Assembly: GCA_035633215.1 (NCBI GenBank) | Contig: DASQFI010000053.1 | Location: 1-64,000, forward strand | Length of the DNA stretch: 64,000 nt | Direction of reading: 5' to 3' | Source of the DNA: DASQFI01 sp035633215 | GTDB taxonomy: Bacteria; Acidobacteriota; Vicinamibacteria; Vicinamibacterales; SCN-69-37 | Translations under genes and position numbers: made by a program | Notes under the pieces: generated by a model | The model's input: the letters and a program-made list of their open reading frames with translations, nothing else | Databases searched by the model: none | What the model was told of the DNA's origin: nothing | Shown here: positions 1-7,241 of the stretch, in pieces | How positions within the stretch are numbered: the stretch's first letter is position 1 | Layout of the letters: every line of letters starts with the position of its first letter

Positions 1-34
1 TCAGTTCTCAGTTCAAAGTTCTCAGTTCAAAGTT
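1..34. repeat. Word repeat AGTTCTCAGTTCAA at window edge
   Basis: The first 34 bases are tandem variations of AGTTCTCAGTTCAA, cut by the window start. They run into the stop codon of the VWA gene. The same vocabulary reappears in the hairpin at 18214-18292, about 18 kb away. Seen directly; function unknown. Confidence 0.7.
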
Positions 35-959
35 ACTTCCCGTGGTATCCCTGGCGCGCGCGGATCGTCACGTTCTTGATTGTCGGGACGTCGACGCCAA
101 TCGCATGCCAGCCTCCGGGCTCCACGCCCTTCGGCGAGTAGCGCAGCACGTAGCTCTGGCGGAACTCGTCGAAGATCGTTCGAAACGCCCGCAGGAGCGA
201 CGATCCGCGAAAGAAGAACGACTGCGTGTGGAGCGCGCCGCCCGTGCGGGTCGCGGCGTCGACGAGGAGTCGATCGCCGTCCGGCCGGCCCCGCGGTGAA
301 CAGGACCGAACGCGATAGCTGGAGTCGCCGCCGCTCCCGGAATGATCGATGAGGTGGAGCACCGCCTCCGATCGCGAGGCCAGTTCGCGAAGGAAGGCCG
401 ACGAGACGACGCTGCCGCAGTCGCGCCGATCGGTGAGGCCGACGACGAGGTGACGCCGATCGGGATCCGGCCGATGGAACAGCGCCATCACCAGTGCGTC
501 TTGAATGAGTGAGATCCCGCCGACAGCCCCGAACGACAGGTCGAGCTTGGTACCGGCCGGCACCCACGGGACGTTTTCGTAGACCGAATCACCGATCGTC
601 AGCAAGCGGAAGCGATCGCCAGGTCTCAGCAGCCGGACGATGCCCTGGACATCCGCTTTCATGTCGTCGAGCTTGCCGGCCGTGCTGCCGCTGGTATCGA
701 GAAAGAGGGTGACGTCCACAAGCACCGACTCTCGCGACACGGAGTCGATCGTCTGCGGGACGCCGTTGTCCGTCAGCCGGAAATCGTTCGCCGTGAGATT
801 GGTCACCACGTTGTTGCCGCGCTTGACCGAGACATTGACCGCCACCGACACCGTCGTCGCGCGAAACACGCGGCCCTGGCCGGCTTGTGGGGACGCGGCC
901 ACGGCGTTTGCGGCGAGAACGGCGAAGACCGCGATGGCCGTGAGTCGGCGATTCGTCAT
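33..959 (-). CDS. Exported VWFA-related (Acidobacterial-type) protein
   Basis: A 308-residue secreted protein starting with a hydrophobic signal peptide (MTNRRLTAIAVFAVLAANAV, mature after about residue 24). It continues with a short beta region (TVSVAVNVSVKRG, about 34-85) and a von Willebrand factor A domain carrying the MIDAS motif DTSGS at about 88-92. The layout matches the 'VWFA-related Acidobacterial domain' family; the biological role of that family is not established. The start at 959 is preferred over an upstream in-frame codon because it yields the signal peptide. It also overlaps the stop of the upstream gene by 4 bases (ATGA), so translation is probably coupled. The stop lies in a word repeat. 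Confidence 0.85.
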   Translation of the reverse strand: MTNRRLTAIAVFAVLAANAVAASPQAGQGRVFRATTVSVAVNVSVKRGNNVVTNLTANDFRLTDNGVPQTIDSVSRESVLVDVTLFLDTSGSTAGKLDDMKADVQGIVRLLRPGDRFRLLTIGDSVYENVPWVPAGTKLDLSFGAVGGISLIQDALVMALFHRPDPDRRHLVVGLTDRRDCGSVVSSAFLRELASRSEAVLHLIDHSGSGGDSSYRVRSCSPRGRPDGDRLLVDAATRTGGALHTQSFFFRGSSLLRAFRTIFDEFRQSYVLRYSPKGVEPGGWHAIGVDVPTIKNVTIRARQGYHGK

Positions 960-2110
960 GGCGTCAGGCGCTTTCTGAGCTGCGCGATGAGATCCGGCAG
1001 CTGCGGAAAGCTGCCGTACAGGAACATCCGCCACGGGTCATCGTCATGAGGGCGTTCCACGCGCGCACGCTCCATCGCGTCGTAGGCCGCGCCGGCGTCG
1101 CCGCGCAGGAACTTCAGCGCGGAGAGGCCAATCGTTGCCGATTGGGAGTGGGGTCGCGCCTCGAGCGCCTTTCCGTAGAGATCCTCCGCATCCACCAGGG
1201 CGCCCAACACTTGAGCCGCCTGTGCCGCGATGAAGTACGACACGTAGCGGATGCTCGGATCGGTCGTCGCCTCGGCTGCCTCACGCTCGGCCGTGATCGC
1301 CCGTTCGTAGAGGTTGGCGCGCCAATACAGGTACCCAAGCCGCATCCGCGCCTCGGGACCGACGACGCGATCGTCAACGAGTCCGGTGAAGTGCTGCCGC
1401 GCATGTTCGACGGAAAGCTGGAGCCGATTGGCGGCCAGTTCCGCGGTGACCGGAAGCATGGTCGCCACTGCGGATGTGCTGCGCTCGCCCATGCGCGGCG
1501 CGTCCATCTCGTCGACGATGATGTGACGCGACGCGATGGCGATCGCTCGCGCGAGCCGCGCATGCGGATCATCGCGCAGGCGGCTCAGCGCGTGGAGGAC
1601 GTGGCCGGACAGCCGGGTGCGCGCCGTTGGTGGCGTCAGCGGCGTCAGCAGGAAGCTCCAGTCGCGCACGCCGCCGACGAGCGCGAACGTCCCGCGGTGC
1701 CAGAGCCGCTCGGCCTCGTCGGCCTCGCCTCGCGCGCGCAGGATCGTGCAGGCCCACTCGATTGCGCATCGGCCGGCGCAGGAGTCCGGCCCCAGCACTC
1801 CCCATTCGCCTTTCTCCGCGCGGATGGCCTCGAATTCGAGTGCAAACGCCGCGGCCGTCAGGATGCGGCGCGACAGGTCCTCCGGCGCCCGGTGCACCCA
1901 GGCATGTCCCGTCGAGACCAGCGTGGCCCGCCAGCCGCGTGCCTGCGGCGGACCGGCGGCAGCGACCGCTTTCAGCGCTCCGTCGTGGTCGCCCTTGGCA
2001 TAGAGGTCCAGCAACGCGCTGATATCGACGCGCGCCGGTTGCGCGCCGCTGACCCACGCGCAAAGCCCGAAAACCGCCGTGATGAAGGCGACCGGTCCAG
2101 ACGTCCTCAT
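956..2110 (-). CDS. Secreted TPR-type protein of unknown function
   Basis: A 384-residue protein with an N-terminal signal peptide (about residues 1-23) and a helical body. The C-terminal third shows tetratricopeptide-like helix pairs (LVDAEDLYGKALEARPHSQS followed by GDAGAAYDAMERARVERP), suggesting a protein-interaction scaffold in the periplasm. It contains several cysteines (a CAGRCAIEWAC stretch at about 110-120) that could form disulfides after export. It is first in a two-gene operon with the VWA protein, with a 4-base overlap. A TAATAC hexamer at 2126-2121 lies only 10 bases before the ATG, which would give an almost leaderless transcript. No enzymatic motif is recognised. Confidence 0.75.
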   Translation of the reverse strand: MRTSGPVAFITAVFGLCAWVSGAQPARVDISALLDLYAKGDHDGALKAVAAAGPPQARGWRATLVSTGHAWVHRAPEDLSRRILTAAAFALEFEAIRAEKGEWGVLGPDSCAGRCAIEWACTILRARGEADEAERLWHRGTFALVGGVRDWSFLLTPLTPPTARTRLSGHVLHALSRLRDDPHARLARAIAIASRHIIVDEMDAPRMGERSTSAVATMLPVTAELAANRLQLSVEHARQHFTGLVDDRVVGPEARMRLGYLYWRANLYERAITAEREAAEATTDPSIRYVSYFIAAQAAQVLGALVDAEDLYGKALEARPHSQSATIGLSALKFLRGDAGAAYDAMERARVERPHDDDPWRMFLYGSFPQLPDLIAQLRKRLTP

Positions 2111-2171
2111 GCGAGTGACGGTATTAGACGGCTCAGACGTCGAAAGAGTGGCTTTGGGCGGCGGTGACCCC

Positions 2172-2177
2172 TATAGT
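2172..2177 (+). promoter_or_regulatory. -10-like TATAGT close to a GTG start
   Basis: TATAGT ends 8 bases before the GTG start at 2186, and no Shine-Dalgarno sequence is visible. Transcription would begin at or next to the start codon, so a leaderless mRNA is likely. No good -35 hexamer is seen at normal spacing. Confidence 0.4.
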
Positions 2178-2185
2178 CCACGGTC

Positions 2186-3802
2186 GTGACCGAGACGCTT
2201 GTCTCGCGCCTTGAATCCTGGTGCGCGACCGACCTCCCGGCCGTGGTCGATCGACGGTCGAGCTGGACCTACGCGACCCTCGCCGCGCGGTCGCGGCGGA
2301 TTGCTGCCCATTTGCTCGACGGGGCCCCTGACCTCGGTGACGCGCGCGTCGCGTTCTTCATTCCGCCCGGGTTGGACTACGTGGCCGTGCTGCTCGGCAT
2401 CTGGCGGGCGGGGGGCATCGCCGTGCCGCTGGCCATCGCGCATCCACCCGCTGAGCTGGCGTTCGTCATCGAGGACTGCGGCGCGTCAATTGTGATTTCG
2501 ACTCCTGAAACTGCGCACATCGTCGCCTCCGCGGCGGCCGTCAGCCCATCACCGCGTTCGTTCTTCGTCGTGCGGGACGGCAAGCTGAAACTGCTCAGTC
2601 GAACGTCGAGCACGGCCCAGCACGCACGGGAGCGGTCCGAGTCGGCCGCGCGGCGCGCGATGATCCTCTATACGAGCGGTACGACCGGCAAGCCGAAAGG
2701 CGTCGTCACCACCCACGGGAACATCGCGGCACAGATCCAGTCGCTCGTCTCCGCCTGGGACTGGCGCGCCGAGGATCGGACGCTCCTCGTGCTGCCGCTG
2801 CATCACGTCCACGGCATCATCAATGTCCTGGGCTGCGCGCTCTGGTCCGGCGCGACCTGCGAGACCTTCCCCAGATTCGACGCCGAATCCGTGTGGGAGC
2901 GATTGTCGTCCGGCGAAATCTCTGTCTTCACCGCGGTGCCGACGATCTACTACCGGCTGATCGCGTCATGGGACGCGGCAAGCGAGGACGAACGGCGTCG
3001 CCGTTCGGAAGGCGTGCGTGCCATCCGCCTGATGATGTCGGGATCGGCGGCGCTGCCGCTGCGCACCCTGGAGCGATGGCGCGAGATCAGCAGCCACGTC
3101 CTCCTCGAACGATACGGCATGACGGAGATCGGCATGGCGCTCGCCAACCCGCTCCGCGGCGTGCGGCGCCCCGGGTTCGTCGGCCAGCCGTTGCCGGGTG
3201 TCGACGTTCGTCTCGCGGGAGAGAACGGTGATCCTGTTCCCGCGGGCACGCCGGGCGAATTGGAAATACGCGGCGCCGGCGTGTTCGGCGAATACTGGCG
3301 CCGGCCGGACGCGACGCGCGAGGCGTTTCGGGATGGCTGGTTCCGCACGGGCGATGTCGCGGTGGTCGAGGACGGCGCCTACCGGCTGCTCGGCCGCACC
3401 AGCATCGACATCATCAAGAGCGGCGGCCACAAAATCTCGGCGCTCGAGATCGAGGACGTCCTGCGCGAGCATCCCGCGATCGCCGAGTGCGCCGTCGTAG
3501 GCGTTGAGGACGACGAGTGGGGGCAGCGCGTGTGCGTGGCGGTGGAACTGCGCCCGGCCGAACAATTAACGATGGCCGACCTCGAGCCGTGGGCGCGCGC
3601 CCGCCTGGCGCCTTACAAGATTCCGCGAGAGGTCGTCGCCGTGCCCGCGCTCCCGCGCAATGCGATGGGGAAGGTCGTCAAGCCCGACGTGGCCGTCCTG
3701 TTTCAGAGTAAAGTGTCTGGTCCTGGAGAAGGGCAAAGGGCAGAGGGCAAAGGGAAGGGTAAAGGGGAGAGGGCAAAGGGTCGATCCCTGCCCCCTCCCT
3801 AA
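2186..3802 (+). CDS. AMP-forming acyl-CoA synthetase, malonyl-CoA synthetase-like
   Basis: A 538-residue ANL-superfamily adenylating enzyme. The P-loop LYTSGTTGKPKG is at about 161-172, the A5 motif YGMTE at 310-314, the A7/A8 segment GWFRTGD at 384-390, and the catalytic lysine in RNAMGKVVKP at about 496. The segment around LPLHHVHGIINVL and the ERYGMTEIGMALANPL region closely resemble MatB/ACSF3 enzymes, which activate malonate or methylmalonate to the CoA thioester; that substrate is inferred. The start is GTG without a ribosome-binding site. The last 25 or so residues (Gly/Lys/Glu/Arg-rich, from about 511) fall inside a purine-rich word repeat and are not part of the normal family fold. 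The Nramp-like gene follows after this repeat. Confidence 0.85.
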   Translation: MTETLVSRLESWCATDLPAVVDRRSSWTYATLAARSRRIAAHLLDGAPDLGDARVAFFIPPGLDYVAVLLGIWRAGGIAVPLAIAHPPAELAFVIEDCGASIVISTPETAHIVASAAAVSPSPRSFFVVRDGKLKLLSRTSSTAQHARERSESAARRAMILYTSGTTGKPKGVVTTHGNIAAQIQSLVSAWDWRAEDRTLLVLPLHHVHGIINVLGCALWSGATCETFPRFDAESVWERLSSGEISVFTAVPTIYYRLIASWDAASEDERRRRSEGVRAIRLMMSGSAALPLRTLERWREISSHVLLERYGMTEIGMALANPLRGVRRPGFVGQPLPGVDVRLAGENGDPVPAGTPGELEIRGAGVFGEYWRRPDATREAFRDGWFRTGDVAVVEDGAYRLLGRTSIDIIKSGGHKISALEIEDVLREHPAIAECAVVGVEDDEWGQRVCVAVELRPAEQLTMADLEPWARARLAPYKIPREVVAVPALPRNAMGKVVKPDVAVLFQSKVSGPGEGQRAEGKGKGKGERAKGRSLPPP

Positions 3803-3857
3803 ACCCTTTCTCCTTTCACCTCTCCTTTGCCCTCTGCCCTTTGCCCCTTTGCCCTTC
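3724..3857. repeat. Purine/pyrimidine paired word repeat
   Basis: A run of GGGCAAAGGGCAGAG-type words (3724-3780) is followed by the inverted pyrimidine arm (3786-3857, CCTTTGCCCTCTGCCCTT-type). The two arms can fold into a long imperfect hairpin. The left arm is translated as the C-terminal tail of the ligase. The right arm ends 8 bases before the ATG of the transporter, leaving that gene with no Shine-Dalgarno sequence. This is the clearest member of the repeat class seen at about ten loci in this window. Confidence 0.85.
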
Positions 3858-3865
3858 TGAAACCT

Positions 3866-5326
3866 ATGTCAACCGAAACGCGCTCGGGCCTGCCGGCGTG
3901 GAAGCCGGCCGACCTGCCCAATCCGCCGGTGCCGCGCGGATTGCAGTGGATCGGCGTTGTCGGGCCGGGCGTCATCGTCCTGGGCCTCTCCATCGGATCG
4001 GGCGAGTTCCTGCTCGGGCCGGCGGTGTTCGTGCGGCATGGCCTGACGCTGCTGTGGGTGACGGCGGTGTCGGTGTTCCTGCAGACGATCTTCAACACGG
4101 AGTTGATGCGGTACACGCTCGCGACGGGCGAGCCGGTCTTCACCGGATTCATGCGCACCCCGCCCTCCTCGACGTTCTGGGCGTGGATCTATTCCGTTCT
4201 CTATTTTCTCCAGGCCGGCTGGCCCGCCTGGGCCGCCAACGCCGCCGGGGCCGTCTACTTTCTGTTCGCGCGCCGCCTGGCCGGTCCCGATGATGCGACC
4301 GTCGTGTACCTGATCGGCATTGCGACGTTCCTCGCCAGCACGGCGGTCTTGTTCATCGGCCGCCGCATCGAGCGCACGCTGGAGCTGTTCAACTGGGCGC
4401 TGATTGTGGGCATTCTCAGCAGCTTTCTGGTGCTTGCGCTCGTGTTCGTTCCCGGGTCCATCTGGGGATCGGCGGCCGGCGGCCTGATCGGATTCGATAC
4501 GGCCGAAGGGCGATTCAACTTCCTGCCGGCTGGCGTCGACTGGGTGCTGCTCGCCGCCCTGGTTGCGTACTCGGGCGCCGGCGGCATGGCCAATGTCACG
4601 CTCTCGAACTGGGCGCGCGATCGTGGCTACGGCATGGGCGAGCGCGTCGGCTACATTCCCGCGGCGGTCGGCGGCAAGAAGGTCAACCTTGCGCACTCGG
4701 GATTCATCTTCCAACCGACGCCCGACAACATCCGGCGCTGGCACGGCTGGTGGCGGATCGTCCGCGCCGATCAGTGGGGCGTCTTCTTCGCCGGCGGTCT
4801 GCTCGGGATGGTCCTGCCGGCGTTGCTGTACGTCACGTTCCTGCCGCGCGGCACGGACATTCGCGGCCTCGGCATCGCCGCGGCGCTCGCCTCGAGCATC
4901 GGCGCGCAAGCCGGACCGCTCCTCGCCGGCGTCATCGCGTTTCTTGGCGTGTGGATTCTGTTCAAGACGCAGCTCGATCAGATGGAAGCGATGGTTCGCG
5001 CTTTGACCGACATGCTCTGGACTGGCAGCGCGCGGATACGGGCGTGGCGGGGCGGCGACGTCCGCAAGATCTACTACGCCGTGCTCCTCACGCTGGTCAT
5101 CTGGGGGATCATCGCGCTACGGCTCGCGCAGCCGATCGTGCTGCTGCAGATCGGCGCCAACGTCGCGAGCGTCGTGTTCGTGATCACGTCGCTGCATCTG
5201 CTCTACATCAACACGCGGCTCCTGCCGCGCCAGCTGCGTCCGCCGGGTTGGCGGCGCGCGATGCTGGTCTTCATGGCGCTCTTTTACGGCTTCTTTTCCG
5301 CGCTGTCGGTTTCGACCCTGTTCTAG
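3866..5326 (+). CDS. Nramp-like metal transporter lacking the DPGN motif
   Basis: A 486-residue polytopic membrane protein with about 11 transmembrane segments, related to the Nramp/SLC11 family of proton-coupled divalent-metal transporters (similarity inferred from helix pattern and the GPGVIVLGLSIGSGEF opening). In classical Nramp proteins helix 1 carries DPGN and helix 6 carries MPH. Here the first position reads GSGE, and the middle of the protein reads YSGAGGMANVTLSNWARDRG. The canonical metal ligands are therefore absent, so substrate and coupling are uncertain. The ATG at 3866 (MSTETRSG) is preferred over an ATG inside the upstream repeat. The TAG stop is embedded in the CTAG terminus of the inverted-repeat element at 5323. 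Confidence 0.75.
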   Translation: MSTETRSGLPAWKPADLPNPPVPRGLQWIGVVGPGVIVLGLSIGSGEFLLGPAVFVRHGLTLLWVTAVSVFLQTIFNTELMRYTLATGEPVFTGFMRTPPSSTFWAWIYSVLYFLQAGWPAWAANAAGAVYFLFARRLAGPDDATVVYLIGIATFLASTAVLFIGRRIERTLELFNWALIVGILSSFLVLALVFVPGSIWGSAAGGLIGFDTAEGRFNFLPAGVDWVLLAALVAYSGAGGMANVTLSNWARDRGYGMGERVGYIPAAVGGKKVNLAHSGFIFQPTPDNIRRWHGWWRIVRADQWGVFFAGGLLGMVLPALLYVTFLPRGTDIRGLGIAAALASSIGAQAGPLLAGVIAFLGVWILFKTQLDQMEAMVRALTDMLWTGSARIRAWRGGDVRKIYYAVLLTLVIWGIIALRLAQPIVLLQIGANVASVVFVITSLHLLYINTRLLPRQLRPPGWRRAMLVFMALFYGFFSALSVSTLF

Positions 5327-5428
5327 GGCCGTTCTCACTTTCCTCTGGCGAGCCACCTTCTGCAATTCGGCCGAATGTCTCGCGATCCATGCAGGCCTTG
5401 CTCTATGAGGAAGTGAGAACGGCCCTAG
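5323..5428. mobile_element. 106-bp terminal-inverted-repeat element, copy 1
   Basis: The ends are CTAGGGCCGTTCTCACTT and its exact reverse complement (18 bp), bounding 106 bp. A 12-bp palindrome ATTCGGCCGAAT (5365-5376) sits near the centre. A second copy, in the opposite orientation and about 85% identical by eye over its 95-96-bp core, lies at 29931-30029. No coding capacity. It could be a MITE, a REP/BIME-type unit, or a bidirectional terminator after the transporter gene. The 169 bp that follow (5429-5597) hold no recognisable gene. Confidence 0.75.
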
Positions 5429-5597
5429 ACCAGACCCAAACACGGTAATACGTTACGCAAAAGTGTCAGGCGAGCGGGTCGGCCGTGCCAACCGACCGCT
5501 GGAAACTTTGACACGGCGCGATCTGGCTCGGTCCGGCCGCGCACGCCGGTTTCGAGTGGTGGGGGGACCGGCAAGGCGCTTGCATTGAGTCGAATCG

Positions 5598-7145
5598 ATG
5601 GGTGTGGCCCGCAGAATCGTAAGCAGCGCGATCGTCGCGACGCTCGTGGGCCTCTCTGTGTCGGCCTGTGGGGGCAACGCGCCGGCTGCGCCGAGCCCGC
5701 CGCAGCCTCCGGCGCCACCCTCCGCCACCCGTTATTCATTGAGCGGTCGTGTACTTTCGGGTTCAGGCGGGACTGGTATCGGATCGGCTCGCGTCGACGT
5801 ATCAGCCGGCGTGAACGTCGGCAAGACCGCCACCGCTGACGCCGAAGGGCGCTACACGATCAACGACCTCGTGGCCGGAGAAATGACGCTCCTGGCGTCC
5901 GCGCCAGGCTACACAACGCAGAGTTCGAAGGTCACGATCGGCGCCAACCAGACGTTCGACTTCAATCTGCCGGCGGCGCCGCCGACGGCTGACCGCGCGA
6001 CCGTGTCGGGAGTGGTGTCGTTCGGACCGTCGAAGGTCTGCCTTGGCGCATCGCGCGTCGACGTGACGGCGGGGCCGGACAGCGGGCGGAGCGCCAACGT
6101 CGATGACACGGGGCGCTACGCGCTTCCGAATCTGCGTCTCGGGTCCGTCACGCTGGAGGCCTCGGCCCCCGGTCACGCGGCGCAGACGACGACGCTGACG
6201 CTCACCGCGGACCAGGCCGCCGACTTCACCCTGGCGGCGTCGCCCAACCTGACCATCGGCCGCGCGATCGACGCCGTCACGCAGAACGGTGTCGGGAGTC
6301 TCAAGGTCGACGGCGACGGCGTGAGCGGCACGTCCTGCGACGCGTCGGGCGCGTTTCTGGTCAGCGCGGCGGCCGGGTCGGCCGATCCGCGCCTGCTGAT
6401 TTTCACGGGACCCGACCTGGTCGAGCGGCGCACGAACGTCCGTTTGCCTGGCGCGGATCTGCTGGTCTCCCTGATCTCGGGCGGCTTCGATCTGCGGGCG
6501 TTCGACGAGATGTTCCGCGCGCCGCAGCTGCGCCGCTGGACGTCGGCGCCGCCGCTGCTCATCGAGGCGCGTTCGCTCCAGTTCACCGACGTGAACATGA
6601 TGGATGCGGTCGCGCTCGACGACGTGATGCCGGACGCCGAGGCGGCATCGCTGGTGAGCGACCTGACCTGGGCTCTGCCTCAGCTCACGGGTGGATCGTT
6701 CTCGAACTTTTCGAACGTCAGCCGCCAGACCGCCGCGCAAGGCGCCCGCGTGAATCTGCTCAATGACGACGTGATTACGGTCAGCCGGGTCGTCGGGCTC
6801 ACGGCCGCGACCGGCTTCTGGGGCTACGGACGCTGGCGGTTCCAGAACGACGGCCGAGTGGTCGCCGGCATCGTGATGCTCGATCGAGACTTCGATCGCA
6901 GCGGCAGCGGCTTCGTCCGCTCGCTGCGCGCGCATGAGCTCGGGCACGCGCTCGGCTACAACCACGTGACCGCGCGCACGTCCGTTATGAACGCTCAGGC
7001 CCGGACCGAACCAAACGACTTCGATCACGACGCCGCCCGTATCGCCTTCCAGCGTCCGCCCGGGAACCGATCGCCGGACGTCGATCCCTCGTCGGCGTCC
7101 ATCAACCGCGTCATTACCGCCACCTGGAGCGCCCCGATTCGCTGA
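5598..7145 (+). CDS. Exported metzincin-type metallopeptidase with CnaB-like domains
   Basis: A 515-residue lipoprotein candidate. It has a signal peptide with a Cys at about 24 (VSACGG) and a Pro/Ala-rich linker. Two carboxypeptidase-regulatory-like beta domains follow (about 46-125 and 134-215), each with the GRY..NDL/GRYALPNL signature, then a third related segment. The C-terminal half ends with a zinc site HELGHALGYNH at 446-456 and a downstream Met-turn-like SVMN. The HExxHxxGxxH pattern is that of metzincins such as matrixins. It is likely anchored in a membrane and acts on extracellular or periplasmic proteins; the substrate is unknown. It stands alone between the inverted-repeat element and the aminotransferase. 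Confidence 0.8.
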   Translation: MGVARRIVSSAIVATLVGLSVSACGGNAPAAPSPPQPPAPPSATRYSLSGRVLSGSGGTGIGSARVDVSAGVNVGKTATADAEGRYTINDLVAGEMTLLASAPGYTTQSSKVTIGANQTFDFNLPAAPPTADRATVSGVVSFGPSKVCLGASRVDVTAGPDSGRSANVDDTGRYALPNLRLGSVTLEASAPGHAAQTTTLTLTADQAADFTLAASPNLTIGRAIDAVTQNGVGSLKVDGDGVSGTSCDASGAFLVSAAAGSADPRLLIFTGPDLVERRTNVRLPGADLLVSLISGGFDLRAFDEMFRAPQLRRWTSAPPLLIEARSLQFTDVNMMDAVALDDVMPDAEAASLVSDLTWALPQLTGGSFSNFSNVSRQTAAQGARVNLLNDDVITVSRVVGLTAATGFWGYGRWRFQNDGRVVAGIVMLDRDFDRSGSGFVRSLRAHELGHALGYNHVTARTSVMNAQARTEPNDFDHDAARIAFQRPPGNRSPDVDPSSASINRVITATWSAPIR

Positions 7146-7154
7146 AGCTTGCCG

Positions 7155-7207
7155 CGCCGAAGCTCGGAGAGCGTAGGCTGGCCGGGCCTCGCCGAAGCTC
7201 GAAGAGC
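7155..7207. repeat. Direct repeat CGCCGAAGCTCG(G/A)AGAGC
   Basis: An 18-bp unit occurs at 7155-7172 and again at 7190-7207 with one mismatch, in the gap after the metallopeptidase gene. Looks like a degenerate intergenic repeat; function unknown. Confidence 0.6.
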
Positions 7208-7211
7208 CCAC

Positions 7212-7217
7212 TATAAT
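7212..7217 (+). promoter_or_regulatory. -10-like TATAAT upstream of aminotransferase
   Basis: A perfect TATAAT lies 24 bases before the GTG start at 7242. It is followed by an AGGAGA ribosome-binding site at 7231-7236. No convincing -35 hexamer is visible at 17-bp spacing. Confidence 0.5.
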
Positions 7218-7241
7218 TGGCGTCTTTGACAGGAGAGACCT

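Noticed and set aside
3724..3857. Word repeats considered as diversity-generating-retroelement template repeats
   Set aside because: No reverse transcriptase gene in the window and no A-specific variation pattern between a template and a variable gene end.
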